Source of the DNA: JAFALX01 sp050734185
GTDB taxonomy: Bacteria > Chloroflexota > Dormibacteria > Aeolococcales > Aeolococcaceae
Assembly (NCBI GenBank): GCA_050734185.1
Contig: JBOHUE010000061.1
Coordinates: 1-40,218, forward strand
Direction: 5' to 3'
Length of the DNA stretch: 40,218 nucleotides
Shown: positions 9,580 through 17,335 of the stretch, piece after piece
Layout: each line of letters starts with the position of its first letter
Position numbering within the stretch: the first letter of the stretch is position 1
Translations under genes and position numbers: made by a program
Notes under the pieces: model-generated
The model's database searches: none
Told to the model about the DNA's origin: nothing
What the model saw: only the letters and a program-made list of their open reading frames with translations

Positions 9580-11675
9580 GACGCACCCGCGGTCACGGCC
9601 ACCCGCGCGTCGACGTCCGCGCTCTGGCGAACGGGTATGCGGCCGATCACCTTGCAACCGCCGCCAGCCCTGCTCTCCAGGCGCAGTGCGCCGTCGAGAG
9701 CATCGAGCCGATCCTTCATGTTGGTCAACCCCGCTCCCCGCTGCACGTGCTCGACATCGAAGCCGCGCCCGTCGTCCTCTACCTCGAAGCGCAATTCACC
9801 GCTGCCTGCGCTCAGCCGCACTGTGGCGTGCGATGCTCCCGCGTACTTCTGAACGTTCTGCAGCGCTTCCAGCACGCAGAAGTACACGGTCGCCTCAGCA
9901 TCCTGCGAGTAACGGCCGACGTCCTCCGCCTCCACGCTCGCCGGCAGCGTCGCCTTGCGTGCCTGCGACTCCAGTGCCACCGTCAGCCCCTTCTCCGCGA
10001 GGAGCGGCGGATAGATGCCGCGCGCGAGGTCGCGCAAAGTGTCGAGCGCCTCGTCGGCGTCGGCCTTGAGCTGCTGCAGCGTCTGCTTAGCCTTCTCCGG
10101 ATCCTTGGCCGCGAGCATCTCAGCGAGCCCCAGCTTCACTTTCAGGGCCACAAGGTGCTGCTGCGCGCCGTCGTGGAGGTTGCGCTCCAGCTTGCGCCGC
10201 TCCGCGTCCTGCGCCGACACCAGCCGCTGCCGCGACGCGCGCAGCTCCTCGAGCCGCCGCTGCAGGTCCGCGGTGAGACCCACGTTCTTCAGCACCAGAC
10301 CCGCCTGATGTGCCAGGTCGTCGAGCAGCTTCTCCTCCACCGGCGTCAGCGACTCACCGCGCCGCTTCACGATGCTCAGCGCACCGAGCAGCTCGCCCTG
10401 ATGCCGCACCTCGACAGCACGCGTCACATCCGGTAGCTGCGGCAGCTCACCGTTCACCGGCACCGCGCGTGCGAGCTTCGGAGTTGTCTCGGGACACGAC
10501 GCCGCGACGTGCAGCTCGTCACCGCTGCGCAGCCACACGGTGGTCGATTCCGCGCCCGTCCCCTCCTGCAGCACCCGTGCCATGCGCGGCAGCACCTCGT
10601 CGGCCGCGTACGATCCGGCCACGTTCGACGAGAACTCGCTCAGCACCTGGTACGGCGTGGCGCGCTTCCCGTACACGAGCCGGTTGGCCACGCGCTGCAG
10701 GCGCTCCCGCGCCGGCTGGAATCCGAGCGCCACCATCGCTGTGGCCAGGATCGAGAGACCAAGATTGGGGCGACCGCCGCTGCCGACCAGCTCGCCGATG
10801 CCCACCGCGATGCCGACGTACACACCGGTGATCAGCGCCGCCAGTGACCCGTACACCAGTGCGCGGTTGATGACGACGTCGATGCCGTACAAGCGGTAGC
10901 GGAGGATCGCCAGCGCAATTGACGCGGGGAAGCCGACGATGCCGATGAAGATGAAGATGGCCTGGACAAGGACCGGCAGCGGCGGCTGGAAGCTCATGTA
11001 GATAGCGATGGCCAGGAGCACCGTCGCGGACAGCACCCACTTGAGCTGGTGGCGCTCGTCGGATGGTGCGCCGCGATAGCGGACGAACAGCGACGCGACC
11101 GCGGCGATCATGCAGGCGGCTAGGACGAGGATGCCGAGGTTGAACAACGCTCCTGCCACACCGGGCGGGGGGCCTGCGTTGGCGGCGAAATCAGGGCTGC
11201 CCCATTCGACCACCGCCGTGCTGACGGTCACCACCGCGATCGACAGCGCCGCGGGCACCGCGACGATCCGCCAGCGAGGCGACGGGAGCTTCCCGGTTGG
11301 GAACAGCAACAGCAGCAGCGTGGCCAGCACGCCCAGGCCGGGCATCCACATGAATACGCTGAGCCATGCGGCGATGCGCGCCCCCGGCCAGACACCAGGG
11401 TGCGCGACGATCGTGTGGAACCCGTAGACGCCGGCCGACTCCACCACTCCCTGCGTGATCGCGATGAAGAGGAGCAGCCAGCCGACTGGATGCCGCGGCC
11501 GCTGAAACGCGATCAACGCACCAACTGGAGCGAAGCACACCGCCGACAGGTCCGACGCGTAATCCGTGGGAGCGAGCGACGAATCTCCGGTTCCGACGGC
11601 GAACGCGAACAGGCCCATCGCGAGAGCAACAGCTCCGACGACGACGGCAGTCCACCGAAGCCAGCGAACGCTCAC
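9576..11675 (-). CDS. Membrane sensor histidine kinase, NarL/HisKA_3 type (first kinase of the operon)
   Basis: 699 residues from GTG 11675 (VSVRWLRWTAVVV). This start overlaps the stop of the receiver-cyclase gene as GTGA, the same 4-bp pattern as the other junctions; the frame is open to 11747 but those residues are not hydrophobic or family-like. The layout is a membrane region with several helices, the YRLYGIDVVINRALVYGSL linker, GAF-like region, HisKA_3 with His near residue 501 (ERNLHDGAQQ), and HATPase_c with EDDGRGFD and GAGLTNMKDRL. It has the longest C-terminal tail of the five. It is the kinase directly coupled to the receiver-cyclase. Confidence 0.9.
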   Translation of the reverse strand: MSVRWLRWTAVVVGAVALAMGLFAFAVGTGDSSLAPTDYASDLSAVCFAPVGALIAFQRPRHPVGWLLLFIAITQGVVESAGVYGFHTIVAHPGVWPGARIAAWLSVFMWMPGLGVLATLLLLLFPTGKLPSPRWRIVAVPAALSIAVVTVSTAVVEWGSPDFAANAGPPPGVAGALFNLGILVLAACMIAAVASLFVRYRGAPSDERHQLKWVLSATVLLAIAIYMSFQPPLPVLVQAIFIFIGIVGFPASIALAILRYRLYGIDVVINRALVYGSLAALITGVYVGIAVGIGELVGSGGRPNLGLSILATAMVALGFQPARERLQRVANRLVYGKRATPYQVLSEFSSNVAGSYAADEVLPRMARVLQEGTGAESTTVWLRSGDELHVAASCPETTPKLARAVPVNGELPQLPDVTRAVEVRHQGELLGALSIVKRRGESLTPVEEKLLDDLAHQAGLVLKNVGLTADLQRRLEELRASRQRLVSAQDAERRKLERNLHDGAQQHLVALKVKLGLAEMLAAKDPEKAKQTLQQLKADADEALDTLRDLARGIYPPLLAEKGLTVALESQARKATLPASVEAEDVGRYSQDAEATVYFCVLEALQNVQKYAGASHATVRLSAGSGELRFEVEDDGRGFDVEHVQRGAGLTNMKDRLDALDGALRLESRAGGGCKVIGRIPVRQSADVDARVAVTAGAS

Positions 11676-12949
11676 TCCACTCCGATCCGATGCGCGCCAA
11701 CCGGCGTCTGCCTTCCCTTGACGAGCGCCGGTTCGAGGCGCTCGCATTGCGGCGGTTCGGCGAGCATCGCGTACGTCGGGTCACTCAGCACCGTCTGGCC
11801 ACCCTCCGCCCACTGCTGCAGGCGCTGCGCCAGGTTCACAGCGTCGCCGACGACGCTGTACTCGAGCCGCTCCTCGGAACCAAGCAGCGCGGCGGCGACA
11901 TCGCCGGTCGACACGCCGATGCCCAGACGAAACGCGGGAAGTCCCGCGGCCTCCCACTCCGCGTTCAGCTCGGCCTGACGCACGTGCATCGCCGCCGCGG
12001 CGCGCACCGAGCGCTCGGCGTGGTCGGTCTGCACGAAGGGCGCGCCGAACACCGCCATCACGGCGTCACCAACGAACTGCATGACGGTCCCACTCTCGGC
12101 AAGCAGCGCACCGTTCATCGCCGCGCGGTGCTCGTTGAGCTGCCCCGCGAGCACCGTGGGATCAGACGTCTCCGCGATCGACGAATACCCGCGTATGTCG
12201 GACATCAGCACCGTCACCGTCAGCCGCTCGGTGACCCCGGGCGTCGCACCCTGCTCGCGCAGCTTCTCGGCGATGCCGCCGGGCAGCAGTCGCGACAGAC
12301 TCTCGCCCTGCTCTTCGCGATCGACGATCGCCTTGTGCAGCAGCCGCAGCCGCTCCAGCGCGCCCTGCGTGCCAGCGCTCGCGGCCTGCGCCAGCTTGAG
12401 AAACAGCTGCTCGATGTCGTCAGACACCGCCTCGGGTGTGGAGTGTGTCGCCACGGCGATTGCCTTGATGGGCTTGCCCTCAGCGACCATGCGCAGGATC
12501 CGCTCCTCGGTCTCGTCGAGCCCCCCGCTTGCCGTCACCGGCCTGGTCAGCGCGTCGACGATGCGCGGGTCGAGCATCGAGCCGCCCGTGCTCACCTCGC
12601 GCACCGCCCGCGCAAGCTGATCGCCCTCGGCGACGCGATCCTTGAGCAGGTACGCATAACCCGCTGCGCCCTCGCCGAGCAGCGAGATCGCATACTCCGG
12701 CTCGTCGTACTGCGACAGGATGACCACGCCCGTGCCCGGGTATTGCTTGCGCACCAGCCGCGCGGCCTTGATGCCCTCATCGGTGAAGCTCGGTGGCATG
12801 CGGATGTCGGTGACCACCACGTGCGGTCGCGTCGCATCGGCGGCCGCGACCAGCTCGTCGTAGTCGCCGGCGACGCCCACCACGTCGAGGTCGCCCGCGA
12901 ACATGAGCAGGGCCTTCACGCCCTCTCGGACGATCAGAGGTACGGACAA
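11672..12949 (-). CDS. Response regulator receiver - LuxR-type HTH - class III adenylate/guanylate cyclase fusion, receiver N-terminus damaged
   Basis: 425 residues as written from TTG 12949. Receiver region (1-110): phospho-acceptor Asp near 48 (VVVTDIRMPP), Ser near 79 (VVILSQYDEPEYA) and Lys near 103 (YLLKDRV). A GerE-like helix-turn-helix lies at about 143-190. The class III cyclase domain (243-420) has both metal-binding aspartates (MSDIRGYS at 251, FVGDAVMAVFG at 295) and VVGDAVNLAQRLQ carrying Asn 372 and Arg 376. The first strand and the acidic pair of the receiver (usually ...DD..) are absent. An ATG at 12956 begins MRIV in another frame, so a small frameshifting deletion is likely. 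It heads the kinase operon and should make cAMP or cGMP; phospho-control may be lost. The start is uncertain. Confidence 0.8.
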   Translation of the reverse strand: MSVPLIVREGVKALLMFAGDLDVVGVAGDYDELVAAADATRPHVVVTDIRMPPSFTDEGIKAARLVRKQYPGTGVVILSQYDEPEYAISLLGEGAAGYAYLLKDRVAEGDQLARAVREVSTGGSMLDPRIVDALTRPVTASGGLDETEERILRMVAEGKPIKAIAVATHSTPEAVSDDIEQLFLKLAQAASAGTQGALERLRLLHKAIVDREEQGESLSRLLPGGIAEKLREQGATPGVTERLTVTVLMSDIRGYSSIAETSDPTVLAGQLNEHRAAMNGALLAESGTVMQFVGDAVMAVFGAPFVQTDHAERSVRAAAAMHVRQAELNAEWEAAGLPAFRLGIGVSTGDVAAALLGSEERLEYSVVGDAVNLAQRLQQWAEGGQTVLSDPTYAMLAEPPQCERLEPALVKGRQTPVGAHRIGVE

Positions 12950-13962
12950 TGCGCATCGAATCGTCGGTCACATCGATTTCCTGGATTCCGTCGGAGGCGG
13001 TCGAGGGCACGACCAAGCTGCCCTTTGAGCTTGGCGTCGCCCACTACGACCCGCCGCCGCCCGACCACATCGACGACCTCGAAGCGCTGCGCGTCGCCGA
13101 TCGCTTCCGCTTCGCGAACGAGCTCAGCGCCTGGATCGACGTAGACGACAACGGACACATCACCGACTACGGGTATGGCGGCGGCGGCCACATCGGCTCG
13201 ACCACGCTGCGCCTCGGCGGCAAGCACGTGACGCTCGCCGCCGTCCCGCTCCCCGATCGTCAGCAGGAGCCCGATGTCGGGCCGAGCCACGTGCGCTTCG
13301 TGCAGACCGCCGGCGGACGGACCGGCGCGCCGGCTCCGCGGCGCGTGAGCCGTCCACCGTTCATCCAGATCCACGCGCCGCTGGCATGGACGACGCTGGG
13401 GCTCACGATCTTCGCAGACGGCACGTCGTCGCACGACGTGGTCGGCGCGAGCACCTTTCCGCGCCACTGGATCTATGACGGCAGGGGCGACCTCAGCCAC
13501 AAGTCGGGGCTGGTCGACTTCAATCAGTGGATGACCACCGCCTTCGGCACGCACACGCCATGGGGTGAGGTGGACTCGCCCGCGCTGATCACCGAGGTGG
13601 AAAGCGCGCTCGAGCGTCAACTCTCCACCACGATCATGCGCGGCGGGGTGAAGCCGCGCATCCGCACCCTGGCCGAGGGCATGATGCTGGTGCACCAGGG
13701 CGACGAGGGCAAGGACGTCTTCCTCATCCTCGACGGGGTCGTCACGGTCGACATCGACGGCCAGACCGTCGCCCACATCGGTCCCGGGGGCGTGCTCGGC
13801 GAGCGCGCCTTGCTCGAGGGCGGGCTGCGGACCGCCACGCTCATGGCCGCGACCCGCTGCCGTGTGGCGTCGATCGACGGCAACGAGATCGACCCGGCGC
13901 TGCTGGCTGAGCTGGCAGGTGGTCACAAGCGCGAGGCGGCGCCCGAGACCGCGCCCGCCTGA
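12949..13962 (+). CDS. Cyclic-nucleotide-binding-domain protein with an unassigned N-terminal domain
   Basis: 337 residues. The C-terminal CNB domain (about 235-335) includes LVHQGDEGKDVFLILDG and a phosphate-binding cassette GERALLEGGLRTATLMA whose Glu (near 285) and Arg (near 294) are the usual cAMP-phosphate contacts. The first 230 residues (starting MRIESSVTSISWIPSEAVEG) resemble a conserved actinobacterial hypothetical domain whose function I do not know. No HTH is visible, so it is not a CRP-type regulator. ATG 12949 has an AGAGG 8 nt upstream (12936-12940). It is divergent from the cyclase gene with no intergenic space; the two starts share the palindrome ATGCGCAT. A role as cAMP effector of the neighbouring cyclase is inferred. 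The 3' end overlaps the convergent DUF2252 gene by 40 bp. Confidence 0.8.
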   Translation: MRIESSVTSISWIPSEAVEGTTKLPFELGVAHYDPPPPDHIDDLEALRVADRFRFANELSAWIDVDDNGHITDYGYGGGGHIGSTTLRLGGKHVTLAAVPLPDRQQEPDVGPSHVRFVQTAGGRTGAPAPRRVSRPPFIQIHAPLAWTTLGLTIFADGTSSHDVVGASTFPRHWIYDGRGDLSHKSGLVDFNQWMTTAFGTHTPWGEVDSPALITEVESALERQLSTTIMRGGVKPRIRTLAEGMMLVHQGDEGKDVFLILDGVVTVDIDGQTVAHIGPGGVLGERALLEGGLRTATLMAATRCRVASIDGNEIDPALLAELAGGHKREAAPETAPA

Positions 13963-15077
13963 GGCGTCTGGCCGCGCCAGCGCAGCCACGAGTCGAAATC
14001 GCGCTGCGTCGCCTTCAGCATCACCTTCGACGCATCGCGCAGCCACCCCTCTGGCAGCGACTTCAGGTGGCGCCGCACCTCCTCGATGCGCGCCGGGCCG
14101 GCGCCGAGATGGATGTTTGCCGTCTCCGCCCCCATCGCATGCGCGAGCTCGGCCTGGTCACGCACCGCCCGTACGGTGGTGGCCTCGATGCGGCTGCAGT
14201 CGGGCGCGAGCCGGCGGACGACGAAGCCATCCTTGATCTGCAGGAACGGATCCGGTGCGCGCACAGCGCGCCGCACGATCGTCGGGTAGTGGATCGCCGG
14301 AGCGCCCTGACTCGACGCCGCCCAGACGCACGCTGACGGAGCCAGCGCCTTCGCCTCGCGCGCGATCAGCCCGCCGTTGTGCGAGCCGGCGGCCACCACG
14401 CGGACGTGCCCCAGGCTGCCCAGACCGGCGCGCCGGTCACGGAAGGTTGGGCTGACGTCGCGGGGCAGCCCGGCGGTCAGCATCCGCACCAGCGGCTCGG
14501 GTACCTCGCGGTTCTCCGGTTGCGCCCGCATGCGCTGCCAGAAGCGAACGGGGTCTCGGAGCACGCCGCTCGCCTCTCGCCGCAACACCGGGTGGTTCTC
14601 GGCCAGCACGAAGGGGGTCCCCCCGGCATCGAGCCCGCGGCGATATCCGTCGAGCATCGCCTCGATAGCGCGCCGCGGACTCAACCGCAGGCGGTCGATG
14701 GTGATAGCCATCCGTCCGCTGACCGCGAGGCGAACGAGGTCGGCCGTGTAAGCGAGGGGGTACGCCTCATCGAAGTCGTTGACGCCCCAGATCAGGCGGC
14801 CCTCCTGGTCGCGCCAGGTGCCGAAGTTGTCCAGGTGGAGATCGCCGACGGCCAGAACGCTTGGGGCACCGGCGAGCTCGGGGCAGAGCACCGGCCACAG
14901 CTGCATCCATCGGTAGAAGGTCGCGCGCATGAAGGGAAACAACCCGGTCGCCATCTGCTCGTGCTTGAAGTCGAGGTCGTTGGCACGGATGGCGATCTGC
15001 GAGCGCAGCCACGCCTCGAATTGCGCGGTCGCGTCAGGGAACGGCTGCAGCAGCGCAGCCTCCGGCGCCTTGGGCAC
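13923..15077 (-). CDS. DUF2252 family protein
   Basis: 384 residues. Family signatures are the N-terminal FKHEQMATGLFPFMRATFYRW segment, GDLHLDNFGTWRD near residue 97 and the NDFDEAYPLAYTADLVRLAVS segment that follows. The last two resemble the catalytic and metal-binding loops of kinase-like aminoglycoside-phosphotransferase folds, to which DUF2252 is related. The substrate is unknown. GTG 15077 is the likely start: a promoter-like -10 ends 6 nt upstream and GGAG lies too close to act as a normal Shine-Dalgarno. The last 40 bp overlap the convergent CNB gene. No operon partner is visible on this strand. Confidence 0.8.
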   Translation of the reverse strand: MPKAPEAALLQPFPDATAQFEAWLRSQIAIRANDLDFKHEQMATGLFPFMRATFYRWMQLWPVLCPELAGAPSVLAVGDLHLDNFGTWRDQEGRLIWGVNDFDEAYPLAYTADLVRLAVSGRMAITIDRLRLSPRRAIEAMLDGYRRGLDAGGTPFVLAENHPVLRREASGVLRDPVRFWQRMRAQPENREVPEPLVRMLTAGLPRDVSPTFRDRRAGLGSLGHVRVVAAGSHNGGLIAREAKALAPSACVWAASSQGAPAIHYPTIVRRAVRAPDPFLQIKDGFVVRRLAPDCSRIEATTVRAVRDQAELAHAMGAETANIHLGAGPARIEEVRRHLKSLPEGWLRDASKVMLKATQRDFDSWLRWRGQTPQAGAVSGAASRL

Positions 15078-15083
15078 ACTCCG

Positions 15084-15113
15084 ACCCTAACGCGTTCCTG
15101 CCGCAACCGTCAT
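15084..15113 (-). promoter_or_regulatory. Leaderless-type promoter for the DUF2252 gene
   Basis: Minus strand: ATGACG (15113-15108), 18-bp spacer, TAGGGT (15089-15084), then 6 nt to GTG 15077. The geometry is the same as at the DUF222 gene. This is sequence-based and not experimentally supported. Confidence 0.4.
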
Positions 15114-15127
15114 CATCGCTTCGCCGC

Positions 15128-16303
15128 ATGTTCGCCCTGCTGACGATCGTTCTGCTCGCCGGCCTCGCGGGCCCGCTGCTCGGTTATGGACGGCGGGGAC
15201 TGGTGCCGGTGGTCGTGGGCGAGCTGTTCGCCGGCGCCGTGCTGGGGCGGACAGGGTTCGGTGTGATTGACGCTGCGCAGCAGCCGCTGCCGTCGTTTGC
15301 GGCGATCGGCTTCGCAATGCTCATGTTCTCGGCGGGCACCCAGGTGGATATCGGCTCACGCGCCATTCGCCAGGGCTTTGAGCGCGGCATCACCGCGGCG
15401 GGGTTCGCGGCGCTCGTCGCGGTGCCGCTCGGCCTCGTGATCGATCGCGTGCTCGGGGTCGGCCAGCCAGTGCTGCTGATCGTGCTGCTTGCCGGCAGTT
15501 CGGCGGCGATCGCGTTCCCGATCATCGAGGAGCACGGGCTGCACGGCCCCAACATCTCGTTCCTGATCGCCTGGATCGCCGTCGCCGACGCGATCACCGT
15601 CGTCGTCATGCCGCTGACGCTCAGCAAGTCCGGCAACCTCGCCCTCGCCATCGTCGGGGACGGTTCGCTGATCCTGGCCGCAGGCGTGGCGCTGCTGCTC
15701 GCGCAGCGCTCCGCCAACACCAAACCGAGCGAGCTGATGCGCGAGTGGTCGTTGAGTCGCGGGTGGGCTTGGCAGGTGCGGCTCGCGATCATCCTGGTCC
15801 TCGCGTTCTCGGCGATTGCCGAACGCACCGGCGCCAGCACGCTGATTGCAGGCTTTCTCGCCGGCATGGTCCTTGTGCGCCTGCGGTCGCCCGGCCGAGT
15901 CGCGCTGCAGCTCAGCGGCGTCGCCAACGGGTTCTTCGTGCCGGTCTTCTTCGTGTCGCTCGGCGCTCAGCTGAATCTGCGCGCGCTGGTGACCGACCCA
16001 TCGCGCATCGCGCTTGCCTTCGCGCTTGCCGGCGGCGCCGTCCTGGCGCATGTGATCGCCGCCTACTTCCGCGGCGAGCAGCAGCGCCTCGCCTCCGGCC
16101 TCGCAGCCAGCGCGCAACTGGGGTTGCCGGCCGCGGCCGCGAGCCTCGGCCTCAGCAGCGGCGTCCTCTCACCGGCAGAGGCCGCGGCGATTGTCGCCGC
16201 GGGCTGCCTCACTCTCATTCCGGCAACCGTCGGGTCGCTCATGCTGGCCGAGGGGAAGGTGCCCAGCGTTCCGAAGGAGCGCCTCGAGCAGTCTCCCCTG
16301 TGA
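15128..16303 (+). CDS. Cation:proton antiporter, CPA2 family
   Basis: 391 residues, almost entirely hydrophobic, with about 11-12 predicted membrane spans and no long cytoplasmic tail. The N-terminus (ALLTIVLLAGLAGPLLGYGRR) and the segments GELFAGAVLGRTGFGVID and VLLAGSSAAIAFPIIEEHGL are typical of the Na+/H+ or K+/H+ exchanger fold. It should exchange monovalent cations for protons across the plasma membrane. The stop overlaps the start of the K+ channel gene (GTGA at 16300-16303), so the pair is probably co-translated and acts in potassium or pH homeostasis. The start is ATG 15128, 50 bp from the divergent DUF2252 start. Confidence 0.88.
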   Translation: MFALLTIVLLAGLAGPLLGYGRRGLVPVVVGELFAGAVLGRTGFGVIDAAQQPLPSFAAIGFAMLMFSAGTQVDIGSRAIRQGFERGITAAGFAALVAVPLGLVIDRVLGVGQPVLLIVLLAGSSAAIAFPIIEEHGLHGPNISFLIAWIAVADAITVVVMPLTLSKSGNLALAIVGDGSLILAAGVALLLAQRSANTKPSELMREWSLSRGWAWQVRLAIILVLAFSAIAERTGASTLIAGFLAGMVLVRLRSPGRVALQLSGVANGFFVPVFFVSLGAQLNLRALVTDPSRIALAFALAGGAVLAHVIAAYFRGEQQRLASGLAASAQLGLPAAAASLGLSSGVLSPAEAAAIVAAGCLTLIPATVGSLMLAEGKVPSVPKERLEQSPL

Positions 16304-17322
16304 CGACGATGGCCCGCTCGTCGCTCCGACAGGCGTTTCGCGGACTGATCATCGCCCTCGTCGTGCTGCTCGCCGTCATCGTGTATGGGACGGCCGGCTA
16401 CATGCTGATCGAGCACGATTCGCTGCTCGCCGCGGCGTTCACCACGATCACCGTCATCACCACCGTCGGGCTGCAGACGCATCCCTTCGACGGCGCGGGG
16501 CAGATCTTCACCATCACGCTCGTCGTCCTCGGCGTCAGCGGGTTTCTCTACACCTTCGGGGTCATCGTCGAGGCGCTGGGCAGCGGGCGTTGGGGCCACT
16601 ACTGGAGGGCACGTCGCATGGAGGAGCAGCTGGCGCGGCTGCGCGAGCACATCATCGTCTGCGGCTACGGACGCACCGGCAAACACGTCGTCGCCGAGAT
16701 CCGCGAGAAGCGGATTCCATACGTGGTGATCGAGATGAATCCGGAGCCGCTCGAGGACGTGCGGCGCAATCAGGAACCTCACCTGGTTGGTGACGCCGCC
16801 AACGACGACGTGCTGCTGCAGGCCAACATCGGCAAGGCTCGCGCACTGGTCAGTGCCGTCGACAGCGATGAGCGCAACGTGTACATCGTGCTCACCGCGC
16901 GGTCGCTGAATCCACGCCTGTACATCGTCGCGCGCAGCTCGTACCCGGATTCGGTGGCGAAGCTGGAGCGCGCCGGGGCCAACCGCGTGGTCAGCCCGTA
17001 CACCACCAGCGGCATGCGCATGGCGGCGCTGGCGATGCAGCCCGCGGTGGTGGATGTGCTCGACATCGTCGCGGGCGGGACGACCACCACCATCGAGGAG
17101 CTCGTCGTCCCGGAGGATGCAAACGGTCGCCTCAGTGCGGCGACGCTGCGGAGGTCGGGCGCGACGCTGCTCGCGGTGCGGTCCGCCGACGGGAAGATCC
17201 AGGTCAGCCCGCCGGACGAGTACGCGCTGCGGCGCGACGACGTTGTCGTCGCCATGGGCACGCACGCGCAGGTCGACGCCCTGGCCAACACGCTGCGTCC
17301 AGGCGGGGAAACGATCGCGTAG
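16300..17322 (+). CDS. Two-TM potassium channel with RCK (TrkA-N/TrkA-C) domain, non-canonical filter
   Basis: 340 residues from GTG 16300; ATG 16309 is an alternative. Outer helix about 14-36, pore loop, inner helix about 69-93, then an RCK Rossmann domain starting HIIVCGYGRTGKHVVAEI (117-134) and a C-terminal TrkA-C-like domain (about 250-335). The filter position reads TTVGLQ (54-59), where most K+ channels have TVGYG. The rest of the pore (AAFTTITVITTVG...HPFDGAGQIFTI) aligns with the family. It probably conducts K+ or another monovalent cation under ligand or nucleotide control, and is coupled to the antiporter through the 4-bp overlap. Ion selectivity cannot be assumed from this filter. 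Confidence 0.85.
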   Translation: MTTMARSSLRQAFRGLIIALVVLLAVIVYGTAGYMLIEHDSLLAAAFTTITVITTVGLQTHPFDGAGQIFTITLVVLGVSGFLYTFGVIVEALGSGRWGHYWRARRMEEQLARLREHIIVCGYGRTGKHVVAEIREKRIPYVVIEMNPEPLEDVRRNQEPHLVGDAANDDVLLQANIGKARALVSAVDSDERNVYIVLTARSLNPRLYIVARSSYPDSVAKLERAGANRVVSPYTTSGMRMAALAMQPAVVDVLDIVAGGTTTTIEELVVPEDANGRLSAATLRRSGATLLAVRSADGKIQVSPPDEYALRRDDVVVAMGTHAQVDALANTLRPGGETIA

Positions 17323-17335
17323 CACTCGTTGTGGC

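Noticed and set aside
931..11675. Assembly artefact or one kinase gene collapsed and repeated
   Set aside because: The five genes differ throughout their membrane and GAF parts and at many silent sites, and each junction is a clean start/stop overlap.
12949..13962. CRP-family transcription factor
   Set aside because: A CNB domain is present but no helix-turn-helix follows it; the extra domain is N-terminal.
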